Assembly: GCF_000430665.1 (NCBI RefSeq)
Contig: NZ_AUML01000027.1
Span: 1 to 46,139 of the forward strand
Origin: Aquimarina muelleri DSM 19832
GTDB lineage: Bacteria > Bacteroidota > Bacteroidia > Flavobacteriales > Flavobacteriaceae
DNA length: 46,139 nucleotides
Direction: 5' to 3'
Of this stretch, positions 16,054 through 24,643 are shown one piece after another; the stretch's first letter is position 1, and each line of letters opens with the position of its first letter. The notes under the pieces were generated by a model that was given only the letters and a program-made list of their open reading frames with translations, ran no database searches and was not told the origin of the DNA. Position numbers and translations under genes: made by a program.

Positions 16054-17193
16054 ATGAAGTTAGAGAAATCAGATATATTAAAAGCATTAGAAACTATTAC
16101 TGTAGCTGGCGAAGGCAAAAATATGGTAGAGAGTGGTGCAGTAAAAAACATAATCACTTTTGGAGATGAAGTTGTTGTAGATTTAGTATTGACAACCCCA
16201 GCATTACACATTCGTAAACGTGCCGAGGTAGATGTAATGAAAGTAATTCATGAAAAAGTGTATGAAAAAGCAAAAATAAAAGTAAACATCAAAGTCGAAG
16301 CTCCAGCAACGCAACCTCAAAAAAATGAAATTAAGGGAAAACAAATCCCTGGAATAACCAATATAATTGCAGTAGCATCTGGTAAAGGTGGTGTGGGTAA
16401 ATCTACAGTAACCTCTAATTTGGCAGTAACACTTGCCAAAATGGGATTTAAAGTAGGACTTTTAGATGCAGATATTTATGGCCCTTCTGCTCCTATTATG
16501 TTTGATGTAGAAAGAGAACGTCCACTATCTGTAAAAGAAGATGGTAAATCAAAAATGAAGCCTATAGAAAATTATGGAGTTAAGATCTTATCTATAGGTT
16601 TTTTTACACAACCTAATCAAGCAGTAGTTTGGCGAGGACCTATGGCAGCAAAAGCATTAAACCAAATGATTTTTGATGCTGCATGGGGCGAATTAGATTT
16701 TATGCTAATCGATTTACCTCCTGGAACAGGAGATATACACCTGTCTATTATGCAGTCCCTGCCTATAACAGGAGCTGTAGTAGTAAGTACTCCGCAAAAT
16801 GTAGCACTAGCAGATGCAAGAAAAGGAGTAGCTATGTTTCAGCAAGACAGTATTAATGTACCTGTATTAGGGATTATAGAAAATATGGCATACTTTACTC
16901 CAGAAGAACTTCCTAACAATAAATATTATATATTTGGTAAAGAAGGAGCTAAGCATCTTGCCGAAGATTTGGATATTCCATTTTTAGGAGAAATTCCTTT
17001 AGTGCAAAGCATACGTGAGGCAGGAGATGCAGGTAGACCCGCAGCATTACAAACAGCAACTCCAATAGAAAAAGCATTTGAGGAATTAACTAAAAATGTA
17101 GTTCAGGAAGTCGTAAATAGAAACGATAATTTACCTCCTACCGAAGCAATTAAAATAACAACAATGGCAGGATGTTCTGCTGTAAAAAAATAA
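16054..17193 (+). CDS. Mrp/NBP35-family P-loop ATPase, iron-sulfur cluster carrier
   Basis: The 379-residue protein has an N-terminal MIP18/DUF59-like domain (residues 1-90; KLEKSDILKALETI) and a MinD-like ATPase domain with deviant Walker A ASGKGGVGKST (about 107-117), a DADIYGPS switch and IDLPPGTGDIHLS. Mrp proteins hand iron-sulfur clusters to apo-enzymes. The CxxC motif found in many homologs after ENM is absent here (IENMAYFTPEELPNNKYYIFG), as I recall for other Bacteroidota homologs, leaving a single C-terminal Cys (MAGCSAVKK). The NifU-like scaffold gene follows 3 bp downstream, so both form an operon for cluster delivery. Confidence 0.92.
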   Translation: MKLEKSDILKALETITVAGEGKNMVESGAVKNIITFGDEVVVDLVLTTPALHIRKRAEVDVMKVIHEKVYEKAKIKVNIKVEAPATQPQKNEIKGKQIPGITNIIAVASGKGGVGKSTVTSNLAVTLAKMGFKVGLLDADIYGPSAPIMFDVERERPLSVKEDGKSKMKPIENYGVKILSIGFFTQPNQAVVWRGPMAAKALNQMIFDAAWGELDFMLIDLPPGTGDIHLSIMQSLPITGAVVVSTPQNVALADARKGVAMFQQDSINVPVLGIIENMAYFTPEELPNNKYYIFGKEGAKHLAEDLDIPFLGEIPLVQSIREAGDAGRPAALQTATPIEKAFEELTKNVVQEVVNRNDNLPPTEAIKITTMAGCSAVKK

Positions 17194-17196
17194 AAA

Positions 17197-17436
17197 ATGA
17201 CTTCAGAAGAATTAAGAATTAATGTAGAAAAAGCTCTGGATGAAATTAGACCATTTTTGGAAAGTGATGGTGGTAATATTTCTCTGGTATCTATTGAAGA
17301 TGACAAAGTCGTTAAAGTACAACTAGAAGGAGCATGTGTAGGATGTAGTGTAAACCAAATGACTCTTAAATCTGGAGTAGAAATGACTATAAAAAAATAT
17401 GCACCACAGATCGAAAAAGTGCTTAATATAAGCTAA
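17197..17436 (+). CDS. NifU C-terminal domain protein, iron-sulfur scaffold
   Basis: This 79-residue protein is a stand-alone NifU C-terminal (Nfu) domain. The CVGCSVNQMTLKSGVE segment (about residues 49-64) carries the CxxC that holds a 4Fe-4S cluster between two subunits, and the preceding strand is ISLVSIEDDKVVKVQLEGA. The gene starts 3 bp after mrp, so they are co-transcribed. It is the expected scaffold partner for the Mrp carrier. Confidence 0.93.
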   Translation: MTSEELRINVEKALDEIRPFLESDGGNISLVSIEDDKVVKVQLEGACVGCSVNQMTLKSGVEMTIKKYAPQIEKVLNIS

Positions 17437-17443
17437 AAATTTA

Positions 17444-18337
17444 TTAAGTAATAAAATCCGTTGTTTTTTGAGGACCTTCTAAAATAACTCGTATAATTTT
17501 TAAGGTACCATCTTCTGTAGTAGAAATTTGCCACTTGATTAAAGTTATATGCCCATTTTCTATTTCTATACCTGTAATAGATCTTGGATGCACACAACTA
17601 CCATCATTAAACAAGGCAAGTTCTCCTGCTTCAGGAAATCTAGGTCGATGAGTATGTCCAATTACCGTAAATTTATTTTTATTATTAATTATCCATTTTT
17701 TTATCCTTCGCTCTATTCTTATAGTCTCTTTATAATTTTTTGCTGGACTAGTGGGATCAGCAATCCCAACTACTTGTAAAGGCTTCCATAAAATTCGCAC
17801 TAGAAACCTGTTTATTCTCCAACCTATATAATTCATAAAGTCTGCTTGATGCCCGTGAAGTAAAAAAATCTCTTGTTCTGTCTCTTGATGTCTTAATACA
17901 ATAGCCTCATTATACTTTATATTAGGAAAAAGAGGCACTTCTTTTCCTGTTTTATGATCAAGATAAGTACTTAAGTTTTTTTTTGCATATTTAGGATCTC
18001 GATAAACCATATCATGGTTACCCCATATCATTTCTAATCGATTCTTTTGATAAAAAAGTTGAAGCAATTCATATACATTTTTATGCGCTCTAAAAATAGT
18101 TTCAAAATTTAGATTCTCCCAAAGTTCATCGCCATCTCCAAGTTCACAATAAGTATAATTCTCATTATAATAATATTTAAGTGCATGAAAATAAATATTT
18201 CTGTTATTAGCAAAATCATCTGCAAAACTATTATCTCCTCGATGACAGTCACTAAATAATACAAACTTAGAGCTATCATCAAAAGAAATAATTTTAGCAT
18301 TTTGATATGCGCGATCCAGACGGAATTGAGAGGACAT
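17444..18337 (-). CDS. Calcineurin-like metallophosphoesterase
   Basis: The 297-residue cytoplasmic protein contains the five metallophosphoesterase metal-binding blocks: FSDCHRGDN (about residue 28), GDGDELWE (about 62), WGNHD (about 100), HGHQAD (about 161) and IGHTHRP (about 228). The layout is closest to UDP-2,3-diacylglucosamine hydrolase-like (LpxH-like) enzymes, but the sequence is longer, and a role in lipid A synthesis is not shown. It is convergent with nifU, separated by only 7 bp. Its substrate is not known. Confidence 0.85.
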   Translation of the reverse strand: MSSQFRLDRAYQNAKIISFDDSSKFVLFSDCHRGDNSFADDFANNRNIYFHALKYYYNENYTYCELGDGDELWENLNFETIFRAHKNVYELLQLFYQKNRLEMIWGNHDMVYRDPKYAKKNLSTYLDHKTGKEVPLFPNIKYNEAIVLRHQETEQEIFLLHGHQADFMNYIGWRINRFLVRILWKPLQVVGIADPTSPAKNYKETIRIERRIKKWIINNKNKFTVIGHTHRPRFPEAGELALFNDGSCVHPRSITGIEIENGHITLIKWQISTTEDGTLKIIRVILEGPQKTTDFIT

Positions 18338-18591
18338 AAATTAAGTTTTAGTAAATATAAATATTCTATTTAAGTTAGTTTAGAATTACAATGTACTTAT
18401 CTAAACATCTTCTTTTTTATCACAGACATTAAACTTTGATTTTTAATCTTTTTTAAAAACAACAATACTATTTCATTCATTTAGGAGTATAACCAAATTT
18501 ATATTTCCTCAAAAAAGATTAGATAATAAAATAGAATTATGCGAGATGCTGGCAATAATTTTGTCAAGTTTCGAAAAAAAACATGTTTTTT

Positions 18592-18639
18592 TGAAATGAT
18601 ATTTATCATGTTAAAAGAAGATTATATCTTCTATTTTTG
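18592..18639 (+). promoter_or_regulatory. FNR/CRP-like palindrome and promoter of the hibernation factor gene
   Basis: ATGAT-ATTT-ATCAT (18596-18609) resembles an FNR/CRP-family site (TGAT-N4-ATCA). TATTTTTG (18632-18639) is an exact TAnnTTTG element. The palindrome centre is 29.5 bp before the -7 box, giving a class II activator position near -42. The same sequence and spacing recur at 19018-19065. The other non-coding bases from 18338 to 18693 show no clear signal. Confidence 0.6.
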
Positions 18640-18693
18640 ATATAAAAATTAAGCTTTAGTAACATTAAAATAACTATGATAATTGAAAAAAAT

Positions 18694-18996
18694 ATGAAGA
18701 CTAATATACAATTTGTACAAATGCCTACTAGTGAAACGATGAAAATCTATGTACAAGAACGATTAGATAAACTATTTAAAAAATATGACTGGATAATCAG
18801 AGCCGATGTGTTTTTTAAGAAAGAAAATGATCCTAAAGGAAAAGGAAAAATTTGTGATGTAGAATTGAGTTTGCCTGGTCCAAAAATATATGCTACTTCT
18901 AACGCAGAAAAATTTGAGATGGCATTTAAAGAAACTTTAAATGATTTAGAAAAACAACTTAAAAAACGTAAACAAGAAATGAAACCCTACATCTAA
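18694..18996 (+). CDS. hpf: Ribosome hibernation promoting factor (HPF/RaiA family)
   Basis: The 100-residue protein fits the short HPF/YfiA family, which binds the 30S subunit and silences ribosomes during stress. Visible landmarks are the first strand and helix (MKTNIQFVQMPTSETMKIYVQERLDKLFK), a middle strand with CDVELSLPGP and the basic helix NDLEKQLKKRKQEM. The start used is Met at 18694, matching the family's usual N-terminus; an upstream in-frame ATG at 18676 would add six residues. The palindrome and promoter at 18592-18639 suggest control by a CRP/FNR-type regulator. No terminator follows before 19174, so some transcripts may read through into the candidate RNA. Confidence 0.88.
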   Translation: MKTNIQFVQMPTSETMKIYVQERLDKLFKKYDWIIRADVFFKKENDPKGKGKICDVELSLPGPKIYATSNAEKFEMAFKETLNDLEKQLKKRKQEMKPYI

Positions 18997-19017
18997 AATA
19001 TACTAACGATAGATTAA

Positions 19018-19065
19018 TGAAATGATATATATCATATTTTACAAGAACTTATAAAGATACTTTTG
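19018..19065 (+). promoter_or_regulatory. Second FNR/CRP-like palindrome plus promoter, not followed by a gene
   Basis: A perfect palindrome ATGAT-ATAT-ATCAT (19022-19035) sits 29.5 bp from an exact TACTTTTG -7 element (19058-19065), the same geometry as the promoter at 18592-18639. The leading TGAAATGATAT is identical in both. No ORF of note follows before the terminator at 19174-19206. Confidence 0.6.
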
Positions 19066-19069
19066 TTAG

Positions 19070-19206
19070 TGAATTTAAAAACAAGTAGTATATTATATAT
19101 AATTAACAATACATTGAAACTATCATGATTAGTATAAGTTGAGTTTGTGTTAATATAATTAAGTTTCAATTAGACCCCTAGAAGTAGTTAATCTAGGGGT
19201 TGTTTT
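19070..19206 (+). ncRNA. Candidate small RNA of about 135 nt downstream of hpf
   Basis: The interval runs from the promoter at 19018-19065 to a strong terminator at 19174-19206. Within it ATTGAAACT (19113-19121) is the perfect complement of AGTTTCAAT (19162-19170), placing a long-range stem just before the terminator stem, so a compact folded RNA is likely. The longest frames are a few codons. It could alternatively be the processed 3' end of an hpf transcript. No known family was recognised. The rest of 18997-19314 is empty. Confidence 0.5.
19174..19206 (+). terminator. Strong intrinsic terminator of the candidate small RNA
   Basis: ACCCCTAGA (19174-19182) pairs perfectly with TCTAGGGGT (19192-19200) over a nine-base loop, followed by TGTTTT. 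It is GC-rich compared with the surroundings. The convergent MATE gene ends at 19315. Confidence 0.75.
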
Positions 19207-19314
19207 ACAAAAAAACCGTAATAAAAAACACAAATACTAGACTACACAACAGTTAGATAAGCCATCAAATTAAAACGTTTTATTTTATTTATCACAAGTT
19301 TCTAGATCCTTTAT

Positions 19315-20721
19315 TTACACCTTCACTTCTTTCCATTTTCCTTTTCTAAACCAAAAAACACCAAGTATCGCTATTAGTATTTCGGCAAAAGTAATTGCCA
19401 AGAATACTCCTATAGCCCCCCAATCCATAACTAATGCTGCAAAATATGCAAAAGGCAATTGAAAGACCCAAAAACAGAAAAAATTTATGACGGTCGGTGT
19501 TTTAGTATCTCCAGCCCCATTAAACGATTGTATTATTACCATACCATAAGCATAAAATATATATCCAGCAGCAATTACTCGTAAACTTAATGCTCCATAT
19601 TCTACAATAAGCATCTCATTACTAAATATCTTTATAATAGTTTCTGCAAATAACAGATAAACCATGGATACAGCTCCCATAAAACAAGTATTGTATTTCG
19701 CTGTTTTCCAAACTGATTGTTCTGCTCGTTCAGGTTTTGATGCGCCAAGATTTTGCCCAACTAATGTAGCCGCAGCATTACTCATTCCCCAAGAAGGCAT
19801 AAGAGTAAACATTAATACTCGAATGGCAATAGTATACCCTGCCAGTACCTCACTCCCGAACTCTGCCATAATACGCATTAAAAACACCCAACTAGAGGTA
19901 CCAATAATAAACTGTCCAATCCCACCCAAAGACACTTTAATAAGGTTAAGCATTACTCCTGCTCGAAAAATAATATCTTTAACACCTATTTTGATTTTAC
20001 TCCACCCATAAAAAAGGATTAATAATTGAAATAAAACTGCACTACCTCTACCTATAGTTGTAGCAATAGCAGCTCCCTGAACTCCATATGCAGGAACAGG
20101 ACCAAATCCAAAAATAAAAATAGGATCTAAGATAATATTCAATATATTTGAAAATATCAATACCCGCATCGCCACAGAAGCATCACCTGCACCGCGAAAT
20201 ATGGCATTGATTAAAAACAAAAGCATAATAGTTACATTACCACCTAATAATATTTGTGTATAACCATAACCTTCTTCAATAAGGTCTGATTCCGCACCCA
20301 TAAGACCAAGTATCTCTTTCGGGAAAACCACACCTAACAAACTGATTATAAACGCAATAAAAACTCCTAAAAAAATAGATTGAATTGCTACTTGTGAAGC
20401 TCCATTAATATCTTTTTCACCAACTCTTCGAGCAACGATAGCAGTAACTCCCATACTAAGTCCTATAGCAATAGCGTATACCAGAGTAAGTACAGATTCT
20501 GTTAACCCAACGGCTGCTATAGCATTGGCTCCTAAACTCGAAACGAAGTAAGCATCTACAAGAAAGAAAACCGACTCCATCATCATTTCTAGAACCATAG
20601 GAACTGAAAGCATAAAAATGGCCCGACGAATACTCCCAGATGTAAATTCTTGTTCTTTACCAGTTATTGCAATCTTAAAACAAGAGAGTATATGAGTGAT
20701 AGTAGATCTATTTTGAGTCAT
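19315..20721 (-). CDS. MATE-family multidrug/sodium efflux transporter
   Basis: The 468-residue inner-membrane protein has about twelve hydrophobic segments in two similar halves, typical of MATE antiporters that expel cationic compounds in exchange for Na+ or H+. Landmarks are RRAIFMLSVPMVLEMMMESVFFLVDAYFVSSLG near residue 30-60, the loop GVTAIVARRVGEKD and NAIFRGAGDAS, with the second-half equivalents MSNAAATLVGQNLGASKPERAE and QSFNGAGDTKTP. It appears to be monocistronic. Substrates cannot be predicted. Bases 20722-21076 hold only AT-rich DNA with a small inverted repeat (CCATA 20961-20965, TATGG 20973-20977). Confidence 0.92.
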   Translation of the reverse strand: MTQNRSTITHILSCFKIAITGKEQEFTSGSIRRAIFMLSVPMVLEMMMESVFFLVDAYFVSSLGANAIAAVGLTESVLTLVYAIAIGLSMGVTAIVARRVGEKDINGASQVAIQSIFLGVFIAFIISLLGVVFPKEILGLMGAESDLIEEGYGYTQILLGGNVTIMLLFLINAIFRGAGDASVAMRVLIFSNILNIILDPIFIFGFGPVPAYGVQGAAIATTIGRGSAVLFQLLILFYGWSKIKIGVKDIIFRAGVMLNLIKVSLGGIGQFIIGTSSWVFLMRIMAEFGSEVLAGYTIAIRVLMFTLMPSWGMSNAAATLVGQNLGASKPERAEQSVWKTAKYNTCFMGAVSMVYLLFAETIIKIFSNEMLIVEYGALSLRVIAAGYIFYAYGMVIIQSFNGAGDTKTPTVINFFCFWVFQLPFAYFAALVMDWGAIGVFLAITFAEILIAILGVFWFRKGKWKEVKV

Positions 20722-21076
20722 GATAATAAAAAAATAAGATGATAAAATGAATAGAAAAGCTAAGAAGAAGTTCTTAACTTATAAAATAAAAGATTGCAGA
20801 TGTACTATTACGTACTTAATTTTTTTTATAAATTCATGATAAAACAAATATGCAGTATTATTTTTGAATTTCAAAATTAAATATCTTTTTAGAATCTTAA
20901 ACAATATTATTCTTACTTATAGGGTACAGATATAAGAATTAAAAATATATTACGTTTAAACCATAGTTAAAATATGGGTCAAGCGTTTAATCAGTGTTTA
21001 ACAGCTAAGTACATTTATTTTTATCTAATTTTTAATTTTTATGTTGTATATTTATCATCCCAAAATGAATTTTTGT

Positions 21077-21421
21077 ATGAAAAAAATCTACTTGCTACTT
21101 ATATTTATTGGTCTTGTTTGTTTCTCGTTTTCCTCGGGAATTCAAGCACAATCTAATAGTATCCAAAAAGAAAGCTCAAAAATTGAAAAAATTGAAGGTA
21201 TTAGCATTTATCCTAATCCTGCGACTGGCGATAAACTATCTATTACCTCTACCAAAAACCTAACCAAAACCATTTCTATTTTCACTGTATTGGGTGAAAA
21301 AGTAATGTTTAAAGTGTTAATAGGCAGAGAATTAGATATCTCTTCTTTACCACCTGCCGTTTATGTTATTAGAATTAAGGAAGGAGAACAAAAAGCTACC
21401 TTAAAATTTGTACGTGGCTAA
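21077..21421 (+). CDS. Minimal type IX secretion sorting-domain protein
   Basis: The 114-residue product has a signal peptide (MKKIYLLLIFIGLVCFSF, cleavage near IQAQ), a linker of about 25 residues (NSIQKESSKIEKIEG), and then a type A sorting domain starting ISIYPNPATGDKLSI and ending ALKFVRG-like (TLKFVRG). Type IX cargo normally carries a large functional domain before this signal; here there is none. Start is ATG at 21077, chosen because the signal peptide begins there; an upstream in-frame ATG at 21065 would put four residues (MNFC) in front. Possible roles are a decoy, a surface-anchored tag or a gene remnant. The acyltransferase gene starts 118 bp downstream with its own promoter. Confidence 0.8.
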   Translation: MKKIYLLLIFIGLVCFSFSSGIQAQSNSIQKESSKIEKIEGISIYPNPATGDKLSITSTKNLTKTISIFTVLGEKVMFKVLIGRELDISSLPPAVYVIRIKEGEQKATLKFVRG

Positions 21422-21504
21422 CTAGCTTTACTATTACTTTTACTTCCTAAAATTCTTTACCACTTTTATCCTAATAAACAGGACATCTATTTATCTCATT
21501 TTTA

Positions 21505-21512
21505 TACCTTTG
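21505..21512 (+). promoter_or_regulatory. Promoter -7 element of the acyltransferase gene
   Basis: TACCTTTG matches TAnnTTTG exactly and lies 27 bp before the ATG at 21540. It overlaps the more upstream TTG at 21510, which therefore cannot be the start codon. Confidence 0.55.
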
Positions 21513-21539
21513 TTTTACAAAATTTGTGGAACAACCTTT

Positions 21540-22520
21540 ATGCTAGCTGATACTATTTTTTCTATTCAAAACCATTCAGATTTTGAGCGATTAGCATTAC
21601 GTGTTTTTACTCATCAATATCATAATAATATTATTTATCAAAGATTTTGTAACCTACTTGGGATCACAAAAACTTCTGTACAACACATAAATCAGATTCC
21701 GTATTTACCTATACAATTCTTTAAACAAGAAAAAATAATAAGTCATCAAGCTACCATACAGAAAATATTTACGAGTAGTGGAACAACAGGTAGCATAACC
21801 AGCAAACACTATATTAGTGATCTATCTGTTTATAAAAAAAGTTTCACTAAAGGTTTTCAATATTTTTATGGAGATATTACAGAATATGTAGTTTTAGCAT
21901 TGTTACCGTCATATCTGGAAAGAGAAGGATCTTCTTTAGTATATATGGCAGAAAAGCTTATTAAAGATAGTAATCACCCCGAAAGCGGTTTTTATTTACA
22001 CGACATTCACAAACTAGTATCTGTAATAAGAAAACTTACTTCTCAAAACAAAAAAATATTACTTCTAGGAGTATCTTTTGCTTTACTGGACCTTGTCGAA
22101 AACCATAACTTACAATTGAACGATATTTCTGTAATTATGGAGACTGGAGGCATGAAAGGGCGAAGAAAAGAAATGATCCGAGAAGAATTACATGAAGTCC
22201 TTAAAGACGGCTTTGGTGTTTCGAAAATCCATAGTGAATACGGTATGACAGAATTGCTCTCGCAAGCGTACTCCAAAGGTAATGGCATTTTTTATTGCCC
22301 CCCATGGATGAGGGTTTCTATTAGAAATACCGAAGACCCTTTAACCCTTCTCAAAACCAACAAAACTGGTGGTGTAAATATTATAGACCTTGCTAACATA
22401 AACTCCTGCTCTTTTATAGCTACACAGGATTTGGGCAAGATCTATAAAGATAATAGTTTTGAAATTTTAGGCAGATTTGACCATAGTGACATTAGAGGGT
22501 GTAACTTAATGGCTTTATAA
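21540..22520 (+). CDS. LuxE/PaaK-type acyltransferase or acyl-protein synthetase
   Basis: The 326-residue protein resembles the LuxE acyl-protein synthetase branch of the adenylate-forming superfamily. The nucleotide-binding loop is IFTSSGTTGSITSKH (about residues 78-92), and later motifs are METGGMKGRRKEM (about 200), SEYGMTELLSQAY (about 230) and a C-terminal LGRFDHSDIRGCNL. Such enzymes activate an acyl group with ATP and move it to a protein or CoA. Substrates are unknown, and no luciferase-type genes are nearby. The start was set at ATG 21540 because the promoter at 21505-21512 excludes the longer frame. Confidence 0.8.
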   Translation: MLADTIFSIQNHSDFERLALRVFTHQYHNNIIYQRFCNLLGITKTSVQHINQIPYLPIQFFKQEKIISHQATIQKIFTSSGTTGSITSKHYISDLSVYKKSFTKGFQYFYGDITEYVVLALLPSYLEREGSSLVYMAEKLIKDSNHPESGFYLHDIHKLVSVIRKLTSQNKKILLLGVSFALLDLVENHNLQLNDISVIMETGGMKGRRKEMIREELHEVLKDGFGVSKIHSEYGMTELLSQAYSKGNGIFYCPPWMRVSIRNTEDPLTLLKTNKTGGVNIIDLANINSCSFIATQDLGKIYKDNSFEILGRFDHSDIRGCNLMAL

Positions 22521-22771
22521 CTATGACTACAAAAGGAATCTGTGTTATTTTTCATCCCTTCATCAACTCTACTAACTTCTTTGATTGCTAATAGGTTCAT
22601 ATAACCTCTCCCAATCCTCTCTTTACTTACTGTTTTTATATTATTCTTTTCTTGGTTATTAGAAAAATCAGAATAGGTCCATGAAAAAAAATCTAGTAGA
22701 CATAATATCATATATAGATTTTCAATTCTTATACTTACTCTTGGATTACGTTATGAATTAGATAACACATC

Positions 22772-22830
22772 TATATTTTGTTTTCGAGGCAAGCTTTGGA
22801 AAATTAAACTCCACAATGTGGATTTAAAAA
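22772..22830 (+). repeat. Dispersed repeat, 3' half copy (copy C)
   Basis: The stretch from TATATTTTGTTTTCGAGGC to about the GTGGATTTAAAA end matches the 3' half of the full copies at 24644 and 36341. It lies in the 361-base gap before the YHS-domain gene. The rest of that gap (22521-22771) is AT-rich and shows no gene I trust. Confidence 0.6.
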
Positions 22831-22881
22831 TGTAAGGTCTTTATCTTTTTTCGATCTAATACTAATAACTCTGTATTAGAC

Positions 22882-23331
22882 ATGAATAATTTCTTTGTTT
22901 TACTTTTTTTAGGATCTGTTTTTATATCAAATATAATCGCTCAAAAAATAGATTACAACACCGACAACGGTTTTATAGCATCAGGGTATGATGTAACTGA
23001 ATATTTTAATAATAAAGCGGTTAAAGGAGATCCTAAATACCAAACAACTCAAGATGGAGTTAGCTACAAATTCACAAGTCAGAAAAATTTAGATAATTTT
23101 AAAAGTAGTCCTTATAAATATATTCCTCAGTATGGTGGATATTGTGCATATGCAATCGCAATAAATAGTAAAAAAGAAAAAATAAATCCCAAAACTTTTG
23201 AAGTACGGGAAAACAAATTATATCTTTTTTATAATTCTTGGGGGATCAACACATTAGAAAAATGGGTAGAAAAGGGCCCTGAAAAATTGAAGAAGAAAGC
23301 GGATAGTAATTGGCAGAAAATTAAAAAATAA
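22882..23331 (+). CDS. Secreted YHS-domain protein
   Basis: The 149-residue protein has a signal peptide (MNNFFVLLFLGSVFISNIIAQ) and a single YHS-like domain: SGYDVTEYFNNKAVKGDPKYQ (about 32-52), YKFTSQKNLDNFKSSPYKYIPQYGGYCAYAIA (about 66-97). YHS domains are small possible metal-binding modules found in copper and other metal-handling proteins and in uncharacterized periplasmic proteins. Here GGYCAY keeps the conserved aromatic-cysteine end. The function is not known. A terminator at 23398-23434 ends the unit. Confidence 0.85.
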   Translation: MNNFFVLLFLGSVFISNIIAQKIDYNTDNGFIASGYDVTEYFNNKAVKGDPKYQTTQDGVSYKFTSQKNLDNFKSSPYKYIPQYGGYCAYAIAINSKKEKINPKTFEVRENKLYLFYNSWGINTLEKWVEKGPEKLKKKADSNWQKIKK

Positions 23332-23397
23332 TGCAGTGTTACTCAAACTGTATGTAACGCTAAGTTTTTTTTTCAATAATTGATTGGTTAGTTTGAC

Positions 23398-23434
23398 AAA
23401 GCCTGCTAAGAAGAAATTCTAGTAGGCTTTGTTT
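23398..23434 (+). terminator. Terminator of the YHS-domain gene
   Basis: AAAGCCTGCTA (23398-23408) pairs with TAGTAGGCTTT (23420-23430) through one G-T pair, followed by GTTT. The stem lies 67 bp after the stop codon. Confidence 0.65.
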
Positions 23435-23577
23435 ATCTAACTAAAAAATAGATTCTCCCACAAAAAGACCTCATAGGTTTTACTATCTTGAAAACCCTAA
23501 GCAGATCATTGTTTAAAAATTAATTTTTTGTTATGTTTAATAGTGAATAAAAATAACACAGTATCATTGCCCATCCT

Positions 23578-24501
23578 CTATTTTCGAGCCTTCTTTTCCA
23601 TAGGTAGCAAGCAGTTATAAATAAACATATTTACTGGTGTTGCAATCCCTAATTTTTTTCCTTCTTTTACAATATACCCATTAAAGTTATCTAATTCTGA
23701 CGGTTTGCCTTCCATAATATCCCTTTGCGTAGAAGCTGTAGAGGCATAAGATTGCGCCCCTATAAATAACATAATCCGCTGTACCATATCTTTTGGAAAC
23801 GAAATCCCTTTGGCAATACCTACTTCGTAAATCTCGGTTGCTGTCTGCTCTAAAATATGATAGGTTTCTTTATTTTCGTACATCTCTCCTATAGTCGCTC
23901 TTGTTAATGCTCCTAAGCCACTTACAGTAGCAATAAACATAAATTTACCCCAGATATCTACTTCTATATCTTCAGAAACTGTGTTCTTAAATCCTGCTTT
24001 ATCAAATATTTGTTTAACTAGTGTAAGTCGTTCGGTTATACTCTTATCTAATTCTCCAAAAACAATTTCAGGAGTATGCCCAAAGTGCGAAATAATTCCT
24101 GAGGCTTCTATCTTACTATAAATCTTACATAATCCTCCTACTACATGTTTTGCATCTAATACCGAGCAAACTTTTTCTGCATTGTCTGCCCCATTTTGTA
24201 AAGGAATAACAATGGTGTTTTCTTTTAAAATAGGTGCAATTGATTTTCCTGCTTCTACAACTTGCCAAGATTTTGTGCAAATTAGCACTAGATCTGCCTT
24301 TTCTACCATCTCTATAGTATCTGTTACCATAAAAAGATGCGTCACAAAATCTCCATCAATGCTCTTAACCAGTAGACCTTTTTTACGAATAGTTTCCAGA
24401 TGTTTACCTCTGGCTACCAAAGTTACTTTTTGACCCGAATTAGATATTTTTCCTCCAAAATATCCCCCAACTCCTCCAACTCCTATAATTACTATGTGCA
24501 T
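23578..24501 (-). CDS. panE: 2-dehydropantoate 2-reductase (ketopantoate reductase)
   Basis: The enzyme reduces ketopantoate to pantoate with NADPH in pantothenate and CoA synthesis. The 307-residue protein opens with the Rossmann motif IIGVGGVGGYFGGKI (residues 4-18), followed by LICTKSWQ, a PLQNGADNAEKV segment (near 98) that matches the family NG motif, the catalytic-lysine region DIWGKFMFIATVSGLGALTRAT and the C-terminal SELDNFNGYIVKEGKKLGI. Length and motifs fit PanE/ApbA. It is monocistronic and divergent from ftsX. The family also contains paralogs with other substrates, so the assignment is probable rather than certain. Confidence 0.85.
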   Translation of the reverse strand: MHIVIIGVGGVGGYFGGKISNSGQKVTLVARGKHLETIRKKGLLVKSIDGDFVTHLFMVTDTIEMVEKADLVLICTKSWQVVEAGKSIAPILKENTIVIPLQNGADNAEKVCSVLDAKHVVGGLCKIYSKIEASGIISHFGHTPEIVFGELDKSITERLTLVKQIFDKAGFKNTVSEDIEVDIWGKFMFIATVSGLGALTRATIGEMYENKETYHILEQTATEIYEVGIAKGISFPKDMVQRIMLFIGAQSYASTASTQRDIMEGKPSELDNFNGYIVKEGKKLGIATPVNMFIYNCLLPMEKKARK

Positions 24502-24643
24502 ATTAAATAGATATTAAGCTACTGCTTTTTTTAGATGCCAGACAACTTAGAATATTTTACCCTATATTGTCGTTATGCATACAGAAACCAAAGTTAGTTA
24601 AAATTAGAACATCCGATATTTGAAGAATACACTTTCTAAGTTT

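Noticed and set aside
20974..21156. 60-codon frame upstream of and inside the sorting-domain gene
   Set aside because: It is out of frame with the real gene and has no features.
22442..22711. 89-codon minus-strand frame after the acyltransferase gene
   Set aside because: Its C-terminal part lies antisense to the acyltransferase and no family or promoter was recognised; a remnant cannot be excluded.
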